Origin: Aspidapion aeneum
Taxonomy: Eukaryota > Arthropoda > Insecta > Coleoptera > Brentidae
DNA: 64,000 nt
Direction of reading: 5' to 3'
Assembly: GCA_963576565.1 (NCBI GenBank)
Contig: OY755044.1
Coordinates: forward strand, 57,836,108-57,900,107
Under the pieces are notes generated by a model. That model saw nothing but the letters and a program-made list of their open reading frames with translations, did not search any database and had not been told where the DNA came from. Made by a program: the position numbers and the translations under genes. Shown piece by piece: positions 46,601-56,204 of this stretch. Within the stretch, counting starts at the first letter, position 1. Every line of letters begins with the position of its first letter.

Positions 46601-47730
46601 TAAAAACTGTCTTTCAAAAAAGATACCCCAAAAAAATGTTAACTGGACCTCTGGCGTTGATCTTCAGCCAATATGTTGCTCTAGGAATTTTAGCCTTGTG
46701 TTCCCTAAACTTCCGAGCTAACTATAAGTAGTAGTAGTACCCTCCTCTGACCCGATGTAACTGAGTGACGTAAGATGTTAAATGCCATCAACAGTTACCA
46801 CCAAAACAAGAAAAGAAAATGACAAAGCAAAATAAACTCATTTTCCTTTTCTTTCATTACTAATTAATACTTTCAACTAAACAAATCTACTAGCTGTTAA
46901 GCTATATTTACTTTAAAACAACCCAGCCAAGAAAAATTTGTGTGAAACCCTGTATAAATATTCCAATTTCCAAGTGGTGATATCCCATAAAAAATTAAAA
47001 TCACCAAAAAAAACTTGTTGACCTAAATAAATTGACTGCACTAAAAAATAATCTGTGAAACAATTTCTATCTTATCACAAGCAGGAAATAATAAAATATA
47101 AATAAATGAACCTGCAGAAAAAAAATTGTTAGAAAAAAACACAGTACCTATGTCATATATTTAAAACATAAAAAAGACCATGTCTGGAGGTCCATCCACC
47201 TATAAATCAACAAATAAAAATTGAAGTAAATTTACATTGCTGTATTTATTTTTCTTAAAAAAAAATTTAAAAAATTAAAACATGTTTTTCGTACAAAAAC
47301 TTTAAAGAATTAAGACATGAGTTGGACTCCGTTCAATAAAAATTCCCATGTTTTTTATCCACTTATTCTTCCTTAATACATAAAAATGAATATTTTATTT
47401 TCCAAGAAAAACTTGTGAAGATAAGCTAACAAAAAACTATGAGAATCACTAAAACAACAAAACGAGTTCCAAATCAACCAATATTACCAAAAAAATATTT
47501 AAAAAGTGTTATTTCTGAAAACCAATGATCTTGTTTTTCATTAAAAAAAATTGATTGGGTATCAAAAAACACCGACAGCCACTGAAAGCCTTTAACCTGG
47601 CTTTGGCTGTACCACAAAAATTTTTTTTTTTTTTAATTCCAAAAAATTCAAAAAAAAAGTTTTTTCTTTTTTTTTCCAAATTAAAAAAAGAACAAAAAAA
47701 ATTACATCAGATGTTAAAAAAACTAGCCAA
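43610..47730 (-). other. 4.1-kb non-coding leader of the long-LTR element
   Basis: Between primer site and gag start no coding frame or known domain is visible. The plus strand is strikingly A-rich, with runs of seven to nine A every 50-100 bases, so the RNA leader would be U-rich. No nested element with clear terminal repeats was found. Nearly half of the internal region is therefore non-coding. Confidence 0.7.
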
Positions 47731-47748
47731 AACACACGTTGGGCGCCA
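47731..47748 (-). promoter_or_regulatory. Primer binding site, lysine-tRNA type
   Basis: On the minus strand TGGCGCCCAACGTGTG starts three bases after the LTR end GGCCACA. TGGCGCCCAACG is the well-known complement of a lysine tRNA 3' end, as in Osvaldo and Ulysses. Confidence 0.88.
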
Positions 47749-47751
47749 ATT

Positions 47752-50700
47752 TGTGGCCTATTAAAATGCGTTGTGTGACATTTGTGGCAGCTTAAAGACG
47801 TTGCCGCCATTTTGTGACACTGTAATTAGAATAATGACAATTTGCCAACTTGTGACACAACAAAACCACTGAATAATTAAACAAATATCTGGAAGCAGAA
47901 CTGTACTTTCCAGCTAGGTAAAACATTGATATGCCCGGTAACTTTTATACAGTGGAGAAGGGGGGGGGGTTCAGAAATAAGAAAATTTTACGTGCGCCAC
48001 AGTGTTTTAATATCAATGTTTTACAAAGAAGATCTTAATTAAAATACAGTTCAACCCTAACGTTGTAGCCAAACAATGAAACTCTACTTACTTCCGAGGC
48101 TTCCAGAGTATTTGTGTAATTAAGAAATCAAAAAAAATTGACTAATAAACAAGATAAAATTCTAAAAGATTGAATTAATTGATTAAGGCACGTTACAGGT
48201 AGATGGACTCCTTTAACAGGCCATAGTGTACCTACATCTGAGTCAGTAGTGTGAGACTCAGTTATATAAATGATTGTCAAAAAAAAATACACTTCCAAAA
48301 TCGTTCCATCATAGGGGAGATCTAGACCAAATATCTGCTGTCATCATTCTACGTTGGGTAGAATGAGACAGACAGCAACCCAGTCCGAGATCCACCCCAT
48401 GAGGTAGAACAATGTAAGGAAACCGCTAAAAAAATATAACCTCATCTCTCTTTTGTCGCTGCAAAGTTGGTTCATTGGGTTGTACAAATAACACAAAGAT
48501 TTAGTTCATCTTGTATAATTAGATCTGAGAAAAATACCAAATAAGTTAGGGCCAAAATAGCAAGGCACTCCAAATTTCACAGGAGAAATTGTCTTAAATA
48601 AATGAAATGAAGGAAAACAAGTCAATTTAGTAAATACGCCGCAAAATTGTGGTTATGACGTCATACCGTTACCTTGCGTTTACAAGCAATGTTGAAATTA
48701 TACTGTGAAAAATTATATATGAAAAGATTACGTCTAAATTATATTAAAAATTTATATGAAAAGGTCATGTCTAAATTATATTGAAGATTTATGTGAAAGA
48801 TTATATCTGAAGCTTGCTCCTACCTTGGTCCTTGATTATTTTATGTTTGTTTTATTTTGTAAACCTGGAAGTGGTGTACTCTGACATTCCTCACTGCTAC
48901 TGCCTCTTGGGTTGCCCGCGCCTCCCCTAATGCCCGCTTAGCACATCACACTAGGGCAGCACATGGTGGTCAAAATGTTGTTGGTTCCTTGCCCCAAGCG
49001 TAAAACCCTGTGAAAAATGAAATGTTTCAGTTTCCTGGAATTCGTCTATTTTGCACGAAGTTCCCCTACACCGAGTAATTTAAATCGAGAACCCCATGTC
49101 GACTCAATAAAATAAAGTAGATTTAAATAGATGAACTAAAATAACCCTAACGTACCTTTCCCAGGGTTACAACTGGCTCGTCGATGGAACAGAACCTCGT
49201 TCCACCAGCACAACTGTCCCGTCGATGGAATGGACGGTGCTGTAACCAAAGGAGAAAACAATATATAGTTTTTATCCAACACGTTGTTAAAAGAAAAATA
49301 TAAAAACGCCAACAATTCCCCACGTCTTTTGTCAAAAAAAAGTACATTTCACACGAAAAATAATTACAATTTGGGAGGCAAATATTATCTTGAAGAGTCC
49401 TCAAATAATAAAAAAAATTAAAAAAATAAAATCGAACTTACCACTGCTCTTATTTCCCGTACAAATGGCGTAGGCCGACTTAAATCCCCCTTAGATGGTA
49501 TGAGCGTCACTCCAGGATTCGCCTAAACACGACGGACTCACTTCTACAGTTTCTGGGATAACTCCTGCAATCGCTGCAGTGCCAATAACCAAAAACAAAG
49601 GCGATCCCAGAAACTGTTGTCGACCCAGCCAAAATTCGCTAGGAAGAGACAAAGCACTTTGTCGAGAACACCAAAAAATGAAGTGGCCGGAAACCGTTTT
49701 GTAAATGTGGTGGGGGACAGTAAAACGCAATACCAACCTAATTTTCCCGGTTAAATTCAAATAAGGATGCAAACCTATTTGAAAAAAAAAACGCTCTCAC
49801 CAAAAGAAACCCTAAATGCGGTTTCCGAAACTGGAGGAAAAACCCGCGGTTTTCAAACTAATCAATGAGGAAATACACCAATATTTCCATACCGGTATAT
49901 AGGGGGCAGCACCGACCAAGGGAATAGAAAATACGTAAAACGCGCATTGAGGTGTTGTCGGATCTATTTCCACGGTTGGAATTTTTATAACAAGGACGTC
50001 GAGACACCTTCATACATAGACCGAACATTTGCCTACCGGACCACTGCCGACATAGCAAGTAGGAGGAAAATAACCAGACGGTCTATAAAAAGCTCAGCAT
50101 TGAAACCATCAACTGTAAAATCAATTACTGGAGATCAGAGCTCAAACCCAGGAATATTCGAGCATTCAACCAATTCCCATATGAGTAAAGCTATACTGAG
50201 TGTAGAATTTAGTTGTATTTTAGTTACAGTCTTAGTCAAAAGTTTCCTTTGCTCTTTGTAAATGTTTTCTCTAAGATTCATATGGTTTGACGCCATTTTT
50301 GTAAAACATTTCTACATTAATAAAGTTGTTTCTGAACCTGACCTAAAAATACACACTGAACTACTGCTTAAACTCGGCACAAGAGTGTTCAGATGTTAAC
50401 TCACACGATTTCGTTTATTCTTTTAGGTCTTGGTTTCTATCCCTCGTTTATCTCCCATTAACAAAAGTGCATAACTCGTATTTATTTTATCTTCTCCTCA
50501 TCAAATTAATAAAGATATCAAAGGGGCGGAGCCTCGGTTGTTACTGGTCAAACCGTGGACCTAAATATGTTTTCGTGCTATCACAACTAGCTATGAGGTT
50601 CGGATTGTCCCAATATCCTCGAAAATAAACGTAAGGGAATGAAATGTTCATCTAAATGTTTCCTTCCTGTTACTAAAACCATTTGTGATGCGGCAACGCC

Positions 50701-51040
50701 GCCATTCCCCCAGCTGTTTATTCTCGTGAACGACAAAGAAAATCACAAAATTCCACAGATAAAAACAAAACAATCAAAAGTTTTTATGTGATTTTCCCCG
50801 AAACCTGTGATCTTAAATTCCAATTACGATGTCCAGATAATACGGTGTGCGTAGTGTCCACAGTAATTCGATGGAATGTCTCCTTTATAAGGTAACTTTT
50901 TGGACACTATATAACCTCCAAACCTAGCTCTATAAAATACCCTTAATTTGTGTACAGAAAGACGAGTCGAATACCCTTGATTATTCACCTAAACAAGCAA
51001 ATATGTAACGTTGCCTTAAACGTAAAAATTACACGTTACA
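47752..51040 (-). repeat. 5' LTR (in element orientation)
   Basis: 3289 bp, same limits as the other LTR. Adjacent to the primer site. Followed on the plus strand by AAGG, the target duplication. Confidence 0.95.
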
Positions 51041-51253
51041 AAGGGCAGTAAGTATAGTACGTGTTATTTATTATTTTTTTTAGAATGCTTTATATTTGTA
51101 TTTTGTGATTTTAATAATTTTAAATTTGATGTTATTTGAATCATGGCTTCAATTCTTTGAATTAATTATTAAAGATTTTTAAGCAAAGAGCCTTTAGTAT
51201 GGAAATGTGAAGTTTAAACCTTTTAACTTAAAGCAAACGTTTAATGTTCTGTA

Positions 51254-51438
51254 CAGTGGCGTATATAAAAAAAATTTTCGGGGGCGGTCCCGAGACGGTT
51301 TCGGGGGGGGAGGGGGCGAGACCTCATGAGGCCGTATTTTAAGCTATTTTATGTATATATTCATAAAATATGTGGAAAATATCTAAAAAAAACTTAACTT
51401 TGAGGGGGGGGGCAGGCCCCCCTTTATATATGCCACTG
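51254..51438. mobile_element. hAT-like MITE with perfect 8-bp TSD
   Basis: 185 bp. Ends CAGTGGCGTATATAAA and TTTATATATGCCACTG. GTTCTGTA directly flanks both sides (51246-51253, 51439-51446). G/C-rich interior (long G and C runs), no ORF. Confidence 0.92.
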
Positions 51439-51485
51439 GTTCTGTATTAAATTTACAAATATATAAAATTTATTTTCTTTTTCAG

Positions 51486-51587
51486 GTCAGCACTGACTTA
51501 GAGGTTGAACAAAGGAGAAACATTTTAAAAAAACATGGGCTACCCATGCTGCCTTTCGTAATGGTGGAGTCCCCAACTTATAGTGAG
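51486..51587 (+). CDS. Host exon, 34 codons, symmetrical
   Basis: Acceptor TTTTCTTTTTCAG and donor GAG|GTAAAATC bracket 102 bases open in a single frame, beginning VSTDLEVEQRRNILKK and ending MVESPTYSE; the other two frames hit stops at once. Length divisible by three, phase 0 at both ends. Protein-like composition in AT-rich surroundings. I do not recognise the protein. The split exon at 28315/51047 lies just upstream and ends in phase 0; a possible next exon is 58749-58822. Confidence 0.7.
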
Positions 51588-52036
51588 GTAAAATCCGTTT
51601 ATGTCAGTTTTGACAAAATTTTGTGTGCATCTCACGTGGAACAAACGTGCGTACATCTCATTAACCAAGCTTTGCAAAAAAAAAACAAAGATTACCAGCC
51701 ACCGTAAAAAAAATTGTGACGTGACAGATCAGTCATACTTTACCAGACTTCACGTCTCTGAGACTACAACCTTATTGTATAAAAAAAATATCTAGTTCTT
51801 TTTTATTTATATATTAGGTATTGTAGTAGAGTAAATTTGTAGGGTATTTCAAGAAAAAGCTGCAAAAAGGGTATATTTTTTTATATTTGTATATGCGTTA
51901 ATATGCATAGACTCCACAGGTTTAAAAAGATCCATGGTCTTTTTATTTTTATAATAAAATACAAATAAATATTTTTCATCAAAACAACTTGCTTTTCATT
52001 ATTATTAAAATTTTGTTAATATTCTATACCTTATTC

Positions 52037-52233
52037 ATTTCTATAGGGTTAATGGGAAAAGGGACACCAATTTTGTTCACACAACTTTATTTCTTTTCGA
52101 CGATTCATTTTCGTCTTCCTAAGGCTAAGGTGTGTAGCCGGAGGAAGACGAAAATGAATCGTCGAAATGTCGCAAAGAAATACAAGTGTGTGATCAAAAT
52201 TGGTTTCCTTATTTCCATTAACCCTATAGAAAT
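52037..52233. mobile_element. Palindromic MITE
   Basis: Nearly complete inverted repeat: ATTTCTATAGGGTTAATGG at the left returns inverted at the right, arms about 90 bases meeting around GTCTTCC...GGAAGACG. TA lies at both ends of the TAGGGTTAATGG unit, compatible with Tc1/mariner targeting. Confidence 0.75.
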
Positions 52234-52250
52234 ATTTTTGAATTTCCCAA

Positions 52251-52589
52251 CCCAGATTTCTCGAAAATGATTTTTTTTTGAGAAAAAGTAAAAACAGGTC
52301 AATTATAATTTATTAAGGACACATTTTGGCTATCTTACAGTTTTTGTAGTACACACCCCTCTTTGAAAAAATAAGTCAATATGTCAAAAACAAATTGATA
52401 GATTTTCAAAATTGTTACACCTTTGTAAAGACATTTAAGAAAACTTAAAAAAATATAGGGGTAAAATGTACCCCTCAAAGGGGGTGTGTACTATAAAAAT
52501 TTTAAGATAGCCAAAATGTGTCCTTAATGAATTATATAATTATACATGTTTTTGATGTTTTAAAAAAAATCATTTTTGAGAAATCTGGG
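52251..52589. mobile_element. Palindromic repeat with CCCAGATTTCTC ends
   Basis: CCCAGATTTCTCGAAAATGA at the left is inverted at the right end; inner blocks AGGACACATTTTGGCTATCTTA and its inverse are also paired. A block with TATAGGGGTAAAATGTACCC recurs at 59474-59545. Confidence 0.7.
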
Positions 52590-52599
52590 GTGGGAAGTT

Positions 52600-54045
52600 T
52601 TAAAATGAACACCCTCTTTATTAAACAGAACGTGAAACCTACAAATACCTTATTAATGCAAAATAACTAAATATAATTACAGCTACTAATTATATAATAA
52701 CCCATAATTAATTTATTTAATATTAAATAAGAATGATCCTTATAATAAATATACAGTATATTAATAATTAAACTCACATATATTTTTAAATACCAACAAT
52801 ATATTAGTGCTTAATGTAGCTTTTTTTTAACTATTACCAGACGATTTTGTTTTTATTAACAAATATTTGTTTCAATTGTTGAAATTTATGAATTGTTACC
52901 TGTAAACAAATATCTAATAAGCCAAATATGGGCAACGCATTTGGTAACAGTTACAAAATGTTTGTTATTGTTACAAAATTCTTCTCTCAGTGTATGCAAA
53001 ATATGAGGACCGCAGTTTGACAATGGATCCTAGCTGAGAATAAGTCACAGACTAACGATTTGGATGTTGCCGGGCAAGTTTTTGGTCCAATTTTTTTGAT
53101 CCCCCCTCCTTATATAGTCGTGTTTGAATTTCTAAAATTGTATTCAAGTTGACGCTCTAGAAACACATAGACATAGAAATGGATCAAAAATGTGTAAAAT
53201 CTAATTTAAAAATAAAATTATATTAGTTTTTTAAATTTAACCCCCCAGACTCCCCAAATCCTGAAATTTTTAGATTTTTTTTAAATTTTCTTAAAAACTA
53301 AGCTTCAACATTCAATAAGTCAGTGGGGTACGACTTATGACAAACTCTCCAGCGGCGTCCGTTTATTGAGGTAAAAAGAAACATGTTTATTACAGGTTTT
53401 ACCCTTAGAGTAATAATAATATAAAGGGAAGATGTCAACCGCGGCCCCGTGTAAATTTTCCCTATTCGTGGCGGTCATTCCTGAAAACTTAGAATTTGCA
53501 GAATCCTCGGCGATGGCAACATAGCTGCGTCACTGGAATCATCTCGAAAAAACCACACTGGGCTGAATTTTCACAGTATTTTCAGAAACATAGCACTTCT
53601 TGTTTATTTAAGTTCTTTTTTACAAAAATAAAACTCAGCACACAGAAAAAAAAACCAAAAATTCAATATACCGAGTCCCACGGCCAAGACAACACTGCAT
53701 TTAATACAAACACATGTTACTGTCAGTGTCGACCTTAGAGCTTAGGAATATCTGGGCTAACCGTTCACGACTTGAGGACCCACCTAATTAAACTTGTTGC
53801 CATTATATAAGTGAAAAAATAATCTTTTGTTTGAAACTCGTAGACAATGTACCATCTTTTCTTGAAACATTTCAGCCCATATTTGACCTATCTAAAACTC
53901 TACTTCGGAAAGAGCTGCGAATCTCATACTTTGCACAGTCGTAGACCTTCATAGAGTTAACAACCCCTCCAAGTTTCATGGACTGATATAAAGTAGTAAA
54001 GTAGTTACAAAATTTCAAAAAACGTCGAAATTTCCACTCACTCAC
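52600..54045. other. Unassigned sequence
   Basis: AT-rich, no supported gene. The block 53305-53370 (CAGTGGGGTACGACTTATGACAAACTCTCCAGCGGCGTCCG in part) resembles 57098-57150, so both belong to one old dispersed repeat. Confidence 0.35.
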
Positions 54046-54049
54046 TCAT

Positions 54050-54890
54050 GTATAGATTATCAAAATTCTACTTTACTTCCAGACCTGCTATAAAGCTGAA
54101 ATTTGGCGGACTGATAGAAATTATGACCAAACCCCTGGAAAAAATCAAAAAGCCCCAAAATTCTAATTTGCTCCCCTCCCCTATACATGTAAAATTATTT
54201 AAAAGTAACATTACACACTTCTAGAAATGCTAGAGAGCTGAGCTTTGGCAGCCTGATAGGAACTATGATAAAACTATAGGAAAAACACCCCAAAATTCTA
54301 ATTTACTTTCCTCCCATATAAATGTAAAGTTATGTAAAAGTAACACTGCCCACTTCCAGAAACGCTAGAGAGCTGAGCTTTTTAAGATTAAAAGACACTA
54401 TGATAAAACTATTGGAAAACATTTTAAAACACCAATATTTTAATTTACTTCCCTCTCCTATTAATGTAAATTTATATAAAAGTAACATTGCCCACTTCCA
54501 GAAACGCTAGAGAGCTGAGCTTTGGAAGGCTGATAGAAAATATGATAAAACCATGGGAAAAAATTTAAAAACCCCAAAAATTTTCATTTACTCTCCGCCC
54601 CTATAAATGTCAAGTTATGTAAAAGTAACATTACCCACTTCCAAAAACGCCAGAGAGCTGAGCATTGGAAGACTGATAGGATTTATGATAAAACTATAGG
54701 AAAAAATTTAAAAACAAGAAAATTTTAATTTACTTCCCTTCCCTATACATGTAAAGTTATGCAAAAGTAACATTCTCCACTTTCAGAAACGCTAGAGAGC
54801 TGAGCTTTGGAAGGCTGATAGCAGCTATGATAAAACCACCAGAAAAAATTAAAAGACCTCAAAATTTTAATTAAGGCATTGCAAAAGTTT
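54050..54890. repeat. Tandem satellite, ~140-bp unit, about six copies
   Basis: GCTAGAGAGCTGAGC or close variants recur at about 54230, 54365, 54507, 54650 and 54792, spaced 135-143 bases, each followed by CTGATAG and a TTTACTTCCCTCCCCTATA-like stretch. A more diverged first unit starts near 54080. Confidence 0.85.
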
Positions 54891-54965
54891 TGAACAATAT
54901 TCCGCATATTTTACTATTTTAAAAATTAAATATTATCCAATTCCTTTAAAAAACGAAGTGAAACC

Positions 54966-55324
54966 ATAACAAAAACATTTCATGTAAAAAAAAGCCAAGT
55001 ACGCGGCATTCCGTAAAAAGAAATGAGATAAAAGTAAAGTCAAGTTCTCCAATAAAAATTTCAAAATGAAAGTAATAAACTAGTTTGGAGATGTTTTTCT
55101 AAACTTGGCTATTACGGCTATAAATGGCTCTTAGGCACCGTGCTAAATTGAACCTAAAGAAGTTTGGCTGTAATAGCAAAGTTTAGAAAAACATTTCCAA
55201 CTAGTAAAAATCTTTCATTATGAAATTTGTATTGGAGAACTTGGCCTTACTTTTATCTCAATTATTTTTACGGAATGCCATTTTCGCGTACTTGTCTCTT
55301 TTTTACATGAAATGTTTTTGTGTT
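54966..55324. mobile_element. Palindromic MITE
   Basis: Arms of about 150 bases: ACAAAAACATTTCATGTAAA, GGCATTCCGTAAAAA and TTTTTCTAAACTTGGCTAT at the left all return inverted at the right. Confidence 0.75.
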
Positions 55325-55556
55325 GATTAATTTTAAACGGGACGTTTCAGTAAGTAAGTATATCTAACCATGATCTAACCGTTTTGAAGTGTAAACTAAA
55401 CAATCCAGTCTAAAGGCTACTACTTATACTACTTGGTGTGCAGTCGGCCCGCCCCCTTTTTACTTTCCTAGTCCGCACAGTAACGGCTAGAGAAGGTATT
55501 GTTTTCGACAAAAAAAATTTTTTGAGATAACACCGAAAATGTGTTATTTGCGTGTA

Positions 55557-56202
55557 CAGTGAAACCTCTCCTTGCGGACACCTCTATTAAACGAACACTC
55601 CCTTTAAGCGGACAAATTTTTTGGAACCATGCTTTTCCCTATTTCTTTACATGTAAAATTCACTCCTATAACCGGACACTCTAATAACCGGACGCGGACA
55701 ATTTTTTTTGGTTAAAAAATTCTGAAACCTCCCTTAACCGGACGCGAACCTCTGACAACGGGGCGGACATGGGCTTACATATTATGTAGTATGTTGGCAA
55801 CAACGCACTCTGCAGCCGGGGAATTACCTCTTTTTGTTTAAATGCGGAGACTAAATACTTGTGTCGTATTTACAACATATTTTATTCGGCGGGGGCGGGA
55901 CTGCTGTGTTTTATTTTTATTGTTCAATTAGGTAGTAATAGATAGATCTCTTTGAAATGGTGCCTCGTAAAAAACTTCTTAGCTTACGTGAAAAAATTAA
56001 AGTTGTTAACGTTTCGGAGAAGGAACATCTATCAGAACGAAAGATCGCTGAAAAATTTAATATCATAAAAACTCAAGCAGCCGAAATTGTTAATAAATAT
56101 CTATATATTAAAATTTTGCAGCTCCCTCTCATAAGCGGACACCTCCAATAAGCGGACAAAATCGACGGAACTGTGAGTGTCCGCTTATGGGAGGTTTCAC
56201 TG
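55557..56202 (+). mobile_element. Internally deleted pogo/Tigger element
   Basis: TA on both sides (55555-55556, 56203-56204). Ends CAGTGAAACCTCTCCTTGCG and, inverted, CAGTGAAACCTCCCATAAGC. Subterminal repeats of AGCGGACA / CCGGAC at both ends. It keeps only the first part of a transposase gene (55957-56151) and then jumps to the 3' end. Confidence 0.92.
55957..56151 (+). pseudogene. N-terminal CENP-B-type HTH of a pogo/Tigger transposase
   Basis: Starts MVPRKKLLSLREKIKVVN and continues through ERKIAEKFNIIKTQAAEIVNK, matching the first helix-turn-helix of CENP-B-like DNA-binding domains. This domain binds the element's terminal repeats. The frame then runs into 3' terminal-repeat sequence (ending LPLISGHLQ) because everything else, including the DDE domain, is deleted. 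If expressed, a short DNA-binding protein without catalysis would result. Confidence 0.8.
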
Positions 56203-56204
56203 TA

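Larger units (their letters stand above)
35389..51040 (-). mobile_element. 15.65-kb Ty3/gypsy element, Osvaldo/Ulysses/Woot-like
   Basis: Two LTRs of about 3.29 kb with near identity, TGTAACG...GGCCACA in the sense (minus) direction. AAGG duplicates flank it (35385-35388, 51041-51044). Sense order is LTR, lysine-tRNA primer site, very long leader, gag, protease-RT-RNase H-integrase, G8 polypurine tract, LTR. Very long LTRs together with this primer site are known from the Osvaldo/Ulysses group, including Woot of the flour beetle Tribolium (LTRs about 3.6 kb). No envelope frame. gag and pol are broken in several places although the LTRs are almost identical. Confidence 0.92.

Noticed and set aside
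49947..50261. Plus-strand ORF in the right LTR followed by AATAAA
   Set aside because: The equivalent place in the left LTR is frame-shifted by a 2-base indel, so the frame is not conserved.
53496..53738. 80-residue plus-strand ORF
   Set aside because: Lysine-rich from A-runs, no convincing splice sites or domain.
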